A stretch of DNA of 64,000 bases. Source: Terrimonas rubra. Lineage in GTDB: Bacteria; Bacteroidota; Bacteroidia; Chitinophagales; Chitinophagaceae. The first letter of the stretch is position 1; each line of letters starts with the position of its first letter. The notes under the pieces were generated by a model that saw only the letters and a program-made list of their open reading frames with translations, was not told where the DNA came from and made no database searches. Positions 14,902 to 23,405 of the stretch are shown piece after piece. Position numbers and translations under genes: made by a program. Location of the stretch: positions 2,480,001 to 2,544,000 of the forward strand of contig NZ_JBHUOZ010000003.1 in NCBI RefSeq assembly GCF_042686025.1. Direction: 5' to 3'.

Positions 14902-16140
14902 TTACAGGGATTTAAATACCAGGGTTGAATTATGTCCCCCGAAACCAAAAGCATTGCTCATGGCCGTTCTGATATTTTTCTGGAGGGGTTCATCCCTTAC
15001 GATTTGAATACCTGCGGGTATATCTGCATCCGGTTGCTCAATATTGATCGTTGGGGGAATAATATTTTCATTAATCGATTTTATCGCGATAATAGCCTCG
15101 ATTGCGCCGGCCGCACCCAGCAAATGCCCCGTCATTGATTTGGTAGAATTCACCCACAAATTAGCTGAACCCTTGAATGTTTTTGCTACTGCCTTTAACT
15201 CTGCAATATCACCTACCGGGGTGGACGTTGCATGCAGGTTCAGGTAATCCAGTTCAGTAATATTCAGTTCGGCTTCTTCCATGGCCAGCTCCATGGCTTT
15301 TGCCGCACCCAAGCCTTCAGGGTGTGGCGATGTCATGTGATAGGCATCGGCCGTCATAGAAGCACCAGCTAACTCGGCATAAATTTTTGCACCCCGCTTT
15401 TTAGCATGTTCATACTCTTCCAGCACCAATGCACCTGCCCCCTCTCCCATTACAAAACCATCCCGGTTCGTATCAAAAGGGCGACTGGCCCGCAACGGAT
15501 CATCGTTCCTGGTGCTCATCGCTTTCATAGCAGAAAAACCACCAACCGATGCAGGAGTAATGGGCGCTTCGGAACCTCCGCTTATAAACACCTTTGCCTT
15601 ACCCAAACGGATATAGTTGAACGCATCCATAATGGCGGTATTGGAAGTGGCACAGGCTGAAACCGTTGTGTAATTAATACCTTGCAAGCCATATTTCATG
15701 GAGATCATGCCCGAAGCCATATTCACGATCAGTCGCGGTACAAAAAAAGGACTGAAACGTGGCATATAATTGCCTGTCACATACTGCTCCACTTCTGTTT
15801 CAAAGGTTTCCATTCCGCCTTGTCCTACCCCCCAGATCACACCCACATCAAAAGGATCAATGTTTTTCATATCCAAACCTGCATCTTCCCAGGCCTGTGC
15901 TGCACTATACAACGCATATTGTGTAAAGAGGTCACTGCGTTTAATTTCGTTCCGGTCAAGATATCGCTGCGGATCAAAGTTTTTTATTTCTGCCGCGATC
16001 TGTGTGCGGAACCGGGAAGCATCAAAACGGGTGATCATACCCCCGGCTCTTTTACCTTCCAGGCTGTTTTGCCAAAAAGTGTCTACTTCGTTTCCCAGGG
16101 GGTTAACCGTACCCAACCCTGTTATTACTACTCGTTTCAT
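14902..16140 (-). CDS. fabF: Beta-ketoacyl-ACP synthase II (FabF-type)
   Basis: A 412-residue condensing enzyme of fatty-acid elongation. The active-site cysteine is in VSACATSNTAIMDAF (about residue 162), and the two histidines are in NLHATSTPVGD (about 301) and GHLLGAAGAIEA (about 338). Length and motifs match FabF. It is encoded directly behind a PaaI-like thioesterase with no gap and is away from the usual acpP-fabF cluster. It may therefore be a secondary copy used in a dedicated lipid or polyketide-like pathway (inference). Confidence 0.93.
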   Translation of the reverse strand: MKRVVITGLGTVNPLGNEVDTFWQNSLEGKRAGGMITRFDASRFRTQIAAEIKNFDPQRYLDRNEIKRSDLFTQYALYSAAQAWEDAGLDMKNIDPFDVGVIWGVGQGGMETFETEVEQYVTGNYMPRFSPFFVPRLIVNMASGMISMKYGLQGINYTTVSACATSNTAIMDAFNYIRLGKAKVFISGGSEAPITPASVGGFSAMKAMSTRNDDPLRASRPFDTNRDGFVMGEGAGALVLEEYEHAKKRGAKIYAELAGASMTADAYHMTSPHPEGLGAAKAMELAMEEAELNITELDYLNLHATSTPVGDIAELKAVAKTFKGSANLWVNSTKSMTGHLLGAAGAIEAIIAIKSINENIIPPTINIEQPDADIPAGIQIVRDEPLQKNIRTAMSNAFGFGGHNSTLVFKSL

Positions 16141-16575
16141 TTAATTTTTCTTAAAGTCTGTTTTAAATAAGTTGGAATACCCTTTGGCTATCAGTCTTGT
16201 TTCACCGGCATTCCATATTTCACATTCTGCATTGACAAACTGTTTTCCCTTCTTGATGATCCTGGTTTTTGCAATGATCGTTTCACCGGCTTTTGCTACC
16301 GAAAAATAATCGATCACATTGTTGATAGTGGTATAAAAAAACTCCTCATTCAAAGAAAACATTGTTGCACCCAGTACATCATCAATGATCGCCGCAGTAA
16401 CGCCGCCGTGTAAGTTTCCCACAGGGTTCAGCCATTCTTCTCGTACCTGGTATTCAAATTCCAAAGTACCCGATTCCACTTTTTTTAAAACAGGGTTTAA
16501 CCAGCGCATAAACGGCGAGGGTGAGGCTGAAAATTCTTTCCCAATAAAACTTTTCATAATTGTTAATGCATCCAT
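16141..16575 (-). CDS. PaaI-type hotdog thioesterase
   Basis: A 144-residue hotdog-fold acyl-CoA or acyl-ACP thioesterase. The motif NLHGGVTAAIIDDVLGA is the typical catalytic helix with the conserved His-Gly-Gly and Asp. It is soluble and should act as a tetramer or dimer of hotdogs. It precedes fabF immediately, with stop and start adjoining, so the two are very probably co-transcribed and functionally linked in acyl-chain handling. Confidence 0.88.
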   Translation of the reverse strand: MDALTIMKSFIGKEFSASPSPFMRWLNPVLKKVESGTLEFEYQVREEWLNPVGNLHGGVTAAIIDDVLGATMFSLNEEFFYTTINNVIDYFSVAKAGETIIAKTRIIKKGKQFVNAECEIWNAGETRLIAKGYSNLFKTDFKKN

Positions 16576-16579
16576 CCTG

Positions 16580-16795
16580 TTATTTTTTAGGAATTAAGAA
16601 CGATACTAATTTTTCAACCCATGGTGAAATGGTCAGGATCGCAGGAACGACAATCAACTAAGCAACAGCCCATGATCTCAACCATACCGATGTATGTAAA
16701 TGTGCCCAGCCAACATTCACGGTGATCAGCGTGAAGGAAATAATACCCGTGGTTAGTATGCCCATGATCAGGGCAAATACAATTTTTTGTTTCAT
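16580..16795 (-). pseudogene. DUF2798 membrane protein gene with an in-frame amber stop
   Basis: Reading the minus strand from the ATG at 16795 gives a DUF2798-like protein: MKQKIVFALIMGILTTGIIS, a second half beginning SVWLRSWAVA, then TAG at 16658-16660 (codon 46). The frame continues in register with LIVVPAILTISPWVEKLVSF and a normal TAA at 16580-16582. Family members usually have a tyrosine at the stop position, so one base change (TAT or TAC to TAG) explains it. The normal product is a roughly 70-residue protein with two membrane helices. It follows the SDR gene by 20 bp and belongs to the TetR-controlled unit. Confidence 0.85.
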
Positions 16796-16815
16796 AAAAA
16801 TGTTTTCCGGAATAA

Positions 16816-17574
16816 TTAAGCGGTCACCGGCTTTGTCCTGGTCTGGTTCATCACTTTCAAGGCTTCTTCCGGCGACGACAGGTACAGTCTATACATATCC
16901 TCAGTTTTGCCTACCCTTATTTCCCATTGATCCTGTTCCCACGCCTGTAGAAACTGCTCCGCTACTGCCTGCGGTGAAATACCGTTTTTACCTCCGATAG
17001 GAGCTGAAAACTCAGTATCCACCAACGGTGGCATTAATTCAAACACCGCTACCGGTGTACCCTGTAACGCCAAACGCAGGGATTGCGTATAGGAATGCAA
17101 GGCGGCTTTACTGGCTGAATAGGTTGCCAGGCTACCCGGTACAAATGCTACCACGGAAGATACATTCACTATCGCAGCTGATTCCTGTTTTTTCAGCAAG
17201 GGTAACAATTTTTCATTCAACCGTATAACCGACAAATAATTGGTCAGCATCTCATCCGCTGCTTTTTCAAATGCCTGTATATTTTCCGTGGCAAGGTCGT
17301 ACACCAAAGCCCTGCCGGCATTGTTAATGACCATATTAAGCTGTGGAAAATCGGTATACACCTGCTGCACTAAACGTTCAACATCACCCTCCTTGCTAAC
17401 ATCTGCTACTATCGGCGTTACACCTTTTAAGCTGGCAGCAGCCTGCAGCAGGCGCTCCTTGTTCCGCCCGGTGATAATAACCGTATTGCCTTTTTCCGAT
17501 AACAGTTTGGCTAATTCAAAACCAATGCCTGCGCTTCCGCCCGATATTAAAATGGTATTGTTCGACGTGTTCAT
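16816..17574 (-). CDS. SDR family oxidoreductase (DltE-like)
   Basis: A 252-residue classical short-chain dehydrogenase. The cofactor loop is SGGSAGIGFELAKLL, NNAG is present in VINNAGRAL, and the catalytic series is SS in NVSSVVAFVPG followed by YSASKAALH. The sequence resembles DltE-type SDRs. Its own promoter region carries an 18-bp palindrome identical in its arms to the one before the TetR gene, so it is a likely repressor target. Confidence 0.92.
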   Translation of the reverse strand: MNTSNNTILISGGSAGIGFELAKLLSEKGNTVIITGRNKERLLQAAASLKGVTPIVADVSKEGDVERLVQQVYTDFPQLNMVINNAGRALVYDLATENIQAFEKAADEMLTNYLSVIRLNEKLLPLLKKQESAAIVNVSSVVAFVPGSLATYSASKAALHSYTQSLRLALQGTPVAVFELMPPLVDTEFSAPIGGKNGISPQAVAEQFLQAWEQDQWEIRVGKTEDMYRLYLSSPEEALKVMNQTRTKPVTA

Positions 17575-17600
17575 ATAATGAAATTTAAGTTGTTTAAATA

Positions 17601-17618
17601 ATATACCGAACGGTATAT
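17601..17618. promoter_or_regulatory. TetR operator copy 1, before the SDR gene
   Basis: ATATACCG-AA-CGGTATAT is an inverted repeat with eight-base arms. It lies 26 bp upstream of the SDR start and 16 bp past the end of the TetR gene. The same arms occur at 18264-18281. Confidence 0.8.
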
Positions 17619-17634
17619 TTTATGATAAAAAAAT

Positions 17635-18228
17635 TTATTTTACAATTTCCTCGTTTATAATTTTTACAATACGGTCTAAAGCCAGGTTCAGGTGATCAGG
17701 ACCGTTCACTACTTTTGACAATAAAATACCACCCTCAATCAGCATTAAAAAAGTACTGGCGTATGCCTTTGTATCAATATCCTTCCGGAATTCATTCTTT
17801 TTTATCCCTGCCTCCATAATCTTTGTCATCTCTTTTGCCCAATTGGCAAATGCCTGTTGCACAGTCGATTTCATAAAAGGCAGGGCATCATCTACCTCCG
17901 TTGCCGCATTCAGCATAACACACCCACCCTTTACAGAAATGGATGACCAGTTATTCCTGTAGAAATTGATAAAAGCTAACAGTTTGTCATAAGCAGAGGT
18001 TTCGGCAGCAATAGCCCTTTTAATTTTCCCGGTTAATTCCCCCAGACTGTGTTTAAATACAGCAATCGCCACTTCTTCTTTATTCTGGAAATTACCGTAA
18101 ATACTGCCTTTTGTCAGGCCGGTGGCAGCGGTCATATCAGACAAAGAAGTACCGGCATACCCGTTTTTATTAAAAAGGGTAGCTGTTTTTTCAATGATGA
18201 ATTGACGTGTCTGTTCAGCCTTTGACAT
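17635..18228 (-). CDS. TetR family transcriptional regulator
   Basis: A 197-residue TetR-type repressor. The helix-turn-helix is in ATLFNKNGYAGTSLSDMTAATGLTKGSIYGNFQNKEEV (about residues 14-51); the rest is the ligand-binding core with TetR_C-like sequence. Matching palindromes stand 35 bp before its own start and before the SDR gene. It therefore most likely represses itself and the SDR-DUF2798 pair. Confidence 0.93.
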   Translation of the reverse strand: MSKAEQTRQFIIEKTATLFNKNGYAGTSLSDMTAATGLTKGSIYGNFQNKEEVAIAVFKHSLGELTGKIKRAIAAETSAYDKLLAFINFYRNNWSSISVKGGCVMLNAATEVDDALPFMKSTVQQAFANWAKEMTKIMEAGIKKNEFRKDIDTKAYASTFLMLIEGGILLSKVVNGPDHLNLALDRIVKIINEEIVK

Positions 18229-18263
18229 CAGGTTTTAGTAATTTATTCCACAAAGATATAATA

Positions 18264-18281
18264 ATATACCGTTCGGTATAT
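18264..18281. promoter_or_regulatory. TetR operator copy 2, before the TetR gene
   Basis: ATATACCG-TT-CGGTATAT, with arms identical to the site at 17601-17618 and a two-base centre that is its complement. It sits in the promoter position of the TetR gene and supports autoregulation. Confidence 0.8.
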
Positions 18282-18340
18282 TATTTTTTACACCTCAATT
18301 CAGCATATTATGAATTTAATAACAATAGCAGGTCAAAAAA

Positions 18341-18366
18341 AAGGTGATAGCCTGTGCTATCACCTT
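18341..18366 (-). terminator. Intrinsic terminator of the DinB gene
   Basis: AAGGTGATAG (18341-18350) pairs with CTATCACCTT (18357-18366). Eight A residues on the left form the U-tract for the minus-strand transcript. Confidence 0.88.
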
Positions 18367-18388
18367 GTATGTTCGGTACATTTTTTAA

Positions 18389-18889
18389 TTATTTCTTCGA
18401 CTGTTCATAGGTGGGACCATATAAACCGGGCACAGCATTACCCGTTGCACGCAAGTGTGCCACCAGTTCACCCCGGTGATGGTAGAGGTGGTTATACAAA
18501 AATCCACGGATGGCCTGTACCTTGGGCATAGGACCAACAAAGACCTGCTCGCCGCTTTTCATTACCCACTCATTGAAATACGTGGATTCATCCGACGCTT
18601 CAATGGCCTTTTTTGCTTTGGCCACATTCTCTTCAAATTTGGCGATAATATTGGCAATCTGGCTATGGTCTTCCCTTTTATAATGAAAACTGCCAAAATC
18701 AAAAACATCTACACCAAAAACACCTTCATACCAGGCATAGATAGCCGTGACATGTGAAGCTAGTTGTGCCACCGACCAGAGATGCGGTTGCGGACGGTAT
18801 TCCAGCGCTGTATCAGGAATAGCCTGCAACAGCTTTCTTGTATTTTCTGCTTCGTACAAAAATTCTCCAAGTAATGCCTGCTTGATCAT
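18389..18889 (-). CDS. DinB family protein
   Basis: A 166-residue four-helix-bundle protein of the DinB/DfsB type. Visible are the ALLGEFLYEAENTRKLLQAIP start, WSVAQLASHVTAIYAWYEG (metal-ligand histidine) and NHLYHHRGELVAHLRATGNAVPGLYGPTYE at the end with the second and third histidines. Related proteins are metal-dependent thiol transferases or unknown. It is transcribed alone, ending at the hairpin behind it. Confidence 0.9.
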   Translation of the reverse strand: MIKQALLGEFLYEAENTRKLLQAIPDTALEYRPQPHLWSVAQLASHVTAIYAWYEGVFGVDVFDFGSFHYKREDHSQIANIIAKFEENVAKAKKAIEASDESTYFNEWVMKSGEQVFVGPMPKVQAIRGFLYNHLYHHRGELVAHLRATGNAVPGLYGPTYEQSKK

Positions 18890-19009
18890 ATTACATGAAA
18901 TTTCTTATTCTAAAATTAGTGTAAAACCGGTACATATTAATCAAACACCGTTTATTGTTAATGAGAAAACAAAGATACCATCCGGGCATTTTATAGATCC
19001 CCTTCCACA

Positions 19010-21403
19010 TTACAACCCAACCCGGTTTCTTTCTTCCTCGTTCCCGGCATTTCTTTGTTTGGCTTTAATAGCATTATTGCCAAATTTATAACTCAGCGAC
19101 ACCCTGAAGCCCCTGGTATCACCGTAGCTGCGTACATTATTTTTTATACTGTTGGAATAATACGTAATTAAAGGCCGTTGAGCATTCAGCAGGTCTTCAC
19201 CCACAAGCGTCAGGGATAGTTTTTTATCCAGTAATAAAAATTTCACCGAAACATCCAGCATATGCATGGAAGAAATATGAAATACCTGGTAACGCCCGGG
19301 TAACTGTACGGCATAATTCAATCCCGCGAAAAAAGTTTTCCGTTTATTCAGGGTAAAATCGTTGTTGGTATACAGGTAGGCATTCAATCCATCTACTGAA
19401 GTGATAAACCTTGTTTTTGATTGTACATGCTGGTAGTTCATATTAAAACCGCTAAAACTGTTCCACCATGTCCATTTGCTGAAATGATAATAGGAAGAAA
19501 GTCCCAGCTGGAAAGTGTTGGCATAGTTCACCGGCGTTTGCCGGGTAATATTGGTCACCGGATCTGCAATGGACAACTCCTGCCCAAAATCCTTCACACC
19601 GGAATAATATACCGAGCTTACCCATTTCTGGTTGTTGATATAGGAGAACTCCAGGTTATCAATAAATGAAGGTTGTAAGAAAGGATTACCCTCCGAATAA
19701 AAATAGGGACTGGTACGGATCACAAAAGGGTTCAGGTATTCAAAATCCGGTCGCCTGATACGACGGCTATAATTAAACGAAAAAGAATTTCGTTGATCCG
19801 GTACATAAGTGATATAGGCCGTTGGAAACAATCTTACATATTTATTTTTATTCTCCTGGTCCAGGTTTTTTGAATAACCATGGGTTTGCGTTGCTTCCAT
19901 GCGTAAGCCTAATTGCGTCTCCCATTTTTCATGCAGTTTTTTACCGGCCGAAAAGTACAGGGCTTCATTGTATTCTTTATAATTAAACATGTTGGATTGA
20001 TCCGTATTTAAAACCGGCTCACCCGTATGATGATCATACACCACCAGGTCGTTATTGGTATTGGTATAAGCAATCTTTCCGCCAAAACTGATATTCGCCC
20101 ATTGATAAGGTAATGTCACATCGATCTTTCCCGAATAGTTCTGCACCTTGTTGATATTGCTATTGGTGGAAGAGAAAAAACTATTGGGTATATTATTTTT
20201 TTGTTCGTCCAGTTCATTGCCTGCAAAAAAACGGCGGTCCTTTTTGCGGTAATTAAAATGGTCTATATCTACCGATATGGTTTTACCCGCGGTGCCTAAG
20301 GCTACGGTATGATACCAGTTAATGGAATGCATGACAGGCTTGTTCCCTGCATCTGCTGCCGTTCTTATATAAGACGTTGGCAAACCCGAAACATGATCAA
20401 ACCGGGTTGTGAACGGGTTATTGGCTGATGTTTTGTCTGTAAAGCTTCCGAGGTATTTAATGCCGCTGCTCCATTGCCTGCTCATTTTGTAATCAACACC
20501 CAATCCCAAACCCCATATATGACTTACCGATTTATTGCTCACCTCCTGTTTCCACCATTCACCTGGGTAAAAGATATGTCCTTCAGAACTTGTCAATAAT
20601 TTATCCTTGCTCTTACTCACACTAGCCTGAACCGCCAGGCGGTCACGGTTATAGTTAAATAAACCCTGCAGGTTGTTACTGGCATAGGTTTTTTGTGTGT
20701 AGGATGTTCCCAGGTTCGCATTCCAGCTATTTTTCCTGGCCGATTTAAGCCGGATATTGATCAGTCCGCTGTTCCCTTCGGCATCATACTTAGCAGGTGG
20801 CGCCGTGATCACTTCAATACTTTTAATATTATCAGCAGGTATCGATCGCAGGAAAGCGGCCAGGTCTTCCGGCGACATGCGTTGTAACCGGTCATCAACC
20901 ATTACCAGCACCTCCCCTTTCCCCACAATAGACACCATATCGTTTTGTACCCTCACCGTAGGTGTGGCTTTCAGGGCATCCAGGGCCGTACCGCCGGTTA
21001 TAGCTGTCGCCTGTTCTACGTTAAAAACCAGCCGGTCTACTTTCTGCTCTACCAGTTTTTTCCTGGAAGCAATCGTTATGCCTCCCAGTTCTGCCATTTC
21101 ATTTATGGTAATTATGCCCATGTCCATATCGCCATTCAGCAACAAGGTTTTATTTAAAAACTCCCGGCCAAATTGCTCCACCACCAGGCGGTAATTCCCT
21201 GTCCCGCTTTTTATTATAAACAGGCCCGTACTGTCTGTAGCTGTTCTTTGTACCAGTGCCGAATCTTTGCTTAATAAACTTACATAGACAAACTCAACAG
21301 GTGCATGCTGCGCATTTACCACTTTACCCCTGATCGTAAAATGCTGTCCCGATACCCTGGCCTGGCAAACCAATACCGCCAGTAAAAAAATGATCTGTTT
21401 CAT
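19010..21403 (-). CDS. Outer-membrane beta-barrel protein (OMP_b-brl_3, TonB-receptor-like)
   Basis: A 797-residue outer-membrane protein. It has a signal peptide (about 1-19), an N-terminal carboxypeptidase-regulatory-like beta-sandwich (about 22-95), a plug-like region with DALKATPTVRVQNDMVSIVGKGEVLVMVDDR, and a long barrel ending in RVSLSYKFGN. There is no SusD partner, so it is not a classical SusC. It is divergent from a LytS/LytTR pair whose phased operator repeats point toward this gene, which suggests that the two-component system controls it. Confidence 0.87.
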   Translation of the reverse strand: MKQIIFLLAVLVCQARVSGQHFTIRGKVVNAQHAPVEFVYVSLLSKDSALVQRTATDSTGLFIIKSGTGNYRLVVEQFGREFLNKTLLLNGDMDMGIITINEMAELGGITIASRKKLVEQKVDRLVFNVEQATAITGGTALDALKATPTVRVQNDMVSIVGKGEVLVMVDDRLQRMSPEDLAAFLRSIPADNIKSIEVITAPPAKYDAEGNSGLINIRLKSARKNSWNANLGTSYTQKTYASNNLQGLFNYNRDRLAVQASVSKSKDKLLTSSEGHIFYPGEWWKQEVSNKSVSHIWGLGLGVDYKMSRQWSSGIKYLGSFTDKTSANNPFTTRFDHVSGLPTSYIRTAADAGNKPVMHSINWYHTVALGTAGKTISVDIDHFNYRKKDRRFFAGNELDEQKNNIPNSFFSSTNSNINKVQNYSGKIDVTLPYQWANISFGGKIAYTNTNNDLVVYDHHTGEPVLNTDQSNMFNYKEYNEALYFSAGKKLHEKWETQLGLRMEATQTHGYSKNLDQENKNKYVRLFPTAYITYVPDQRNSFSFNYSRRIRRPDFEYLNPFVIRTSPYFYSEGNPFLQPSFIDNLEFSYINNQKWVSSVYYSGVKDFGQELSIADPVTNITRQTPVNYANTFQLGLSSYYHFSKWTWWNSFSGFNMNYQHVQSKTRFITSVDGLNAYLYTNNDFTLNKRKTFFAGLNYAVQLPGRYQVFHISSMHMLDVSVKFLLLDKKLSLTLVGEDLLNAQRPLITYYSNSIKNNVRSYGDTRGFRVSLSYKFGNNAIKAKQRNAGNEEERNRVGL

Positions 21404-21429
21404 ACTTTTTAATTAGGACACAAAACTGC

Positions 21430-21483
21430 CGTTCCGCGGTACATAAAACTATTTCTATCGACAAACCCCTCCCGTTCATCTAC
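21430..21483 (-). promoter_or_regulatory. Phased GTAGATGAA-type repeats, likely LytTR operator
   Basis: On the minus strand GTAGATGAACGGG begins at 21483, GTCGATAGAA at 21462 (21 bp further) and GTACCGCGGAAC near 21442 (20 bp further). Core and phasing match the array at 6096-6150. The orientation is toward the barrel gene that starts at 21403. Confidence 0.55.
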
Positions 21484-21514
21484 AAACCCGGTCAGGCCCT
21501 AACGGGTGAATGAA

Positions 21515-21522
21515 TATCTTTG
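21515..21522 (+). promoter_or_regulatory. -7 element of the LytS/LytTR operon
   Basis: TATCTTTG fits TAnnTTTG and lies 15 bp before the ATG at 21538. It overlaps a possible TTG start at 21520 and therefore excludes it. Confidence 0.6.
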
Positions 21523-21537
21523 TTAAAATTTATTCAG

Positions 21538-22563
21538 ATGGTGTATAAAGGGACATTATCCAGGCGCATGGAATGTCTGATCCATATTATTTTCTGGTTA
21601 TTAACCGGCTATTTTGCCTTTGTTAAAAACCCTTTGTATGCCCAATGGATCGTTCCCGATCTGTTCTATATCACTTATGCCATTGTATTTATGGCTACCT
21701 TTTATTTTCATTACCTGGTAGTAATGAAAAAGGTATTCCGCACCTTTCAATGGAAAAAACTATTAGCCGGCCTGTTTATTTCCTATTTATTCTTTACAGG
21801 CGCCAGGTGGCTTACCGAACAGGTGATCACCAATCTTCTATTCAACCGGGTAAATTATATTGATCCTACATTCATTAATTATATGCTGGACAACCTGCAT
21901 TACAGCAGCATGCCCATCATCTTCAGTTCTTTTTTATGGTTCGGCATCTACTTTGTGCGGCTGCAGGAATACAATAAAGCTATCCTGGAAGAAAATAAAA
22001 ACACGGAGATCAAATTCCTGAAGGCCCAGATCAACCCGCATTTTATTTTCAATATCCTGAACAATATTTACTCCATGGTTTATTTTAAATCGGATAAATC
22101 TTTACCCGCTATTGAAAAACTAAGCCAGATCATGTTGTTCACTACATATGAATCGCAGAAAGAAAAGATCTGGTTATCGGAGGAGATCAACTATATCAAA
22201 GCCTATATTGAACTGGAACAGTTAAGGCATAAAGAGAGCGCTTTTGTACAACTGGATATTCAAACCAATACGGAGCATATTGAAATACCACCTTATATTT
22301 TATCCCCTTTGGTGGAGAATGCATTAAAACATGGTGTTGCTTCTACTGAAAATCCTATAAGGATAGTACTTACCGCCAATAACCAGCTATTACATCTACA
22401 GGTAAGCAACGAAATCGGCACCCAGAAGAAAGATAAACTCGGCGGCATCGGGCTGGACAACTTAAAGAGCCGGCTGGATATACATTTCCCAGACACACAC
22501 CAGCTCTTACTGACCAATGAACATAACCATTTCACCGCCGACCTTCAAATCAGGTTTATATGA
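21538..22563 (+). CDS. LytS-type sensor histidine kinase
   Basis: A 341-residue membrane histidine kinase of the His_kinase (PF06580) group. Four hydrophobic helices occupy about residues 18-145, a short coiled coil follows, and the phosphoacceptor is His168 in AQINPHFIFNILNNI. The ATP-binding part shows VENALKHGV and GGIGLDNLKSRL. Start at ATG 21538, since the promoter box overlaps the upstream TTG. Its stop overlaps the regulator's start (ATGA). It probably senses a membrane signal and acts on the barrel gene. Confidence 0.92.
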   Translation: MVYKGTLSRRMECLIHIIFWLLTGYFAFVKNPLYAQWIVPDLFYITYAIVFMATFYFHYLVVMKKVFRTFQWKKLLAGLFISYLFFTGARWLTEQVITNLLFNRVNYIDPTFINYMLDNLHYSSMPIIFSSFLWFGIYFVRLQEYNKAILEENKNTEIKFLKAQINPHFIFNILNNIYSMVYFKSDKSLPAIEKLSQIMLFTTYESQKEKIWLSEEINYIKAYIELEQLRHKESAFVQLDIQTNTEHIEIPPYILSPLVENALKHGVASTENPIRIVLTANNQLLHLQVSNEIGTQKKDKLGGIGLDNLKSRLDIHFPDTHQLLLTNEHNHFTADLQIRFI

Positions 22564-23258
22564 AAAAGAAAATAAACTGTATCATATTAGACGATGAGCC
22601 CTTTGCCGTACAACTGTTGGCTGACTATGCATCCAAAGTTCCGCAGTTGAATGTGTTGTACGCCGACAGTGATGTATTTGAAGCCATTGAAGTGTTGAAT
22701 AAAGAAACAGTGGACCTCATCTTCATTGATATCCAGATGCCGCAGCTTACCGGCATTGAACTGATGCAGATGTTCAACCACAAACATAACTTTATCATCA
22801 CTTCGGCCTACCCGCAATATGCACTGGAAGCTTACCAGTTTCATGTCATTGATTTTATCGTTAAACCCATCACTTTTAACCGCTTTTACCAGAGTGTAGA
22901 AAAATATAACCGCTGGCAGGAAACCTTTCAGCAGCAGGACACGGATAATTTCCTGTTTGTAAAAGCCGATCGTAAACATTACAAAATTGCCACGGACAAC
23001 ATTTTATTTATTGAAGGTTTGAAAGATTATATCCGTATCCATACCCCCGGCGAAAAGATCATGGTGCTGGAAAACATGAAGGATATAATAGAGCAGCTAC
23101 CCGCCAACCGTTTTGTGCGTATCCATCGCTCCTATATCATCCCCTTAAACAAAATAAAAGTAATAGAAGGCAACCAGGTACAGATGAGTGACGGTAGTTT
23201 TTTACCTATTGGCGAAACCTATAGAAAACTGGTAGCCGAATGGCTGGATAAAAAATAG
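22560..23258 (+). CDS. LytTR-family response regulator
   Basis: A 232-residue regulator with a receiver domain (Asp11-Asp12, phosphoacceptor Asp57 in LIFIDIQMPQ, lysine in FIVKPI) and a LytTR DNA-binding domain (about 130-230) with FIEGLKDYIRIH and FVRIHRSYIIPLNKI. It overlaps the kinase by four bases and is translationally coupled to it. Likely target is the divergent outer-membrane barrel gene. Confidence 0.93.
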   Translation: MKKKINCIILDDEPFAVQLLADYASKVPQLNVLYADSDVFEAIEVLNKETVDLIFIDIQMPQLTGIELMQMFNHKHNFIITSAYPQYALEAYQFHVIDFIVKPITFNRFYQSVEKYNRWQETFQQQDTDNFLFVKADRKHYKIATDNILFIEGLKDYIRIHTPGEKIMVLENMKDIIEQLPANRFVRIHRSYIIPLNKIKVIEGNQVQMSDGSFLPIGETYRKLVAEWLDKK

Positions 23259-23288
23259 TATTTATGGTATAAAAAAGCAGTATGCAGC

Positions 23289-23317
23289 AAGGGCCGTTTG
23301 TACTATCAACGGCCCTT
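23289..23317 (+). terminator. Intrinsic terminator of the LytS/LytTR operon
   Basis: AAGGGCCGTT (23289-23298) pairs with AACGGCCCTT (23308-23317) and is followed by a T-run. Confidence 0.9.
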
Positions 23318-23405
23318 TTTGTGTATATTTATCCAATGATCCACGGAGCCGGCAGCACAATCATCCGGCTCCACCATTATTTTATGCTTTAATACTTTGA
23401 TCCTC

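Noticed and set aside
20757..21194. A 145-codon plus-strand frame opposite the barrel gene
   Set aside because: It is a shadow of the well-supported outer-membrane protein gene on the other strand.
21520..21537. TTG start giving six extra residues for the LytS-type kinase
   Set aside because: The TTG lies inside the TATCTTTG promoter element; ATG 21538 is used.
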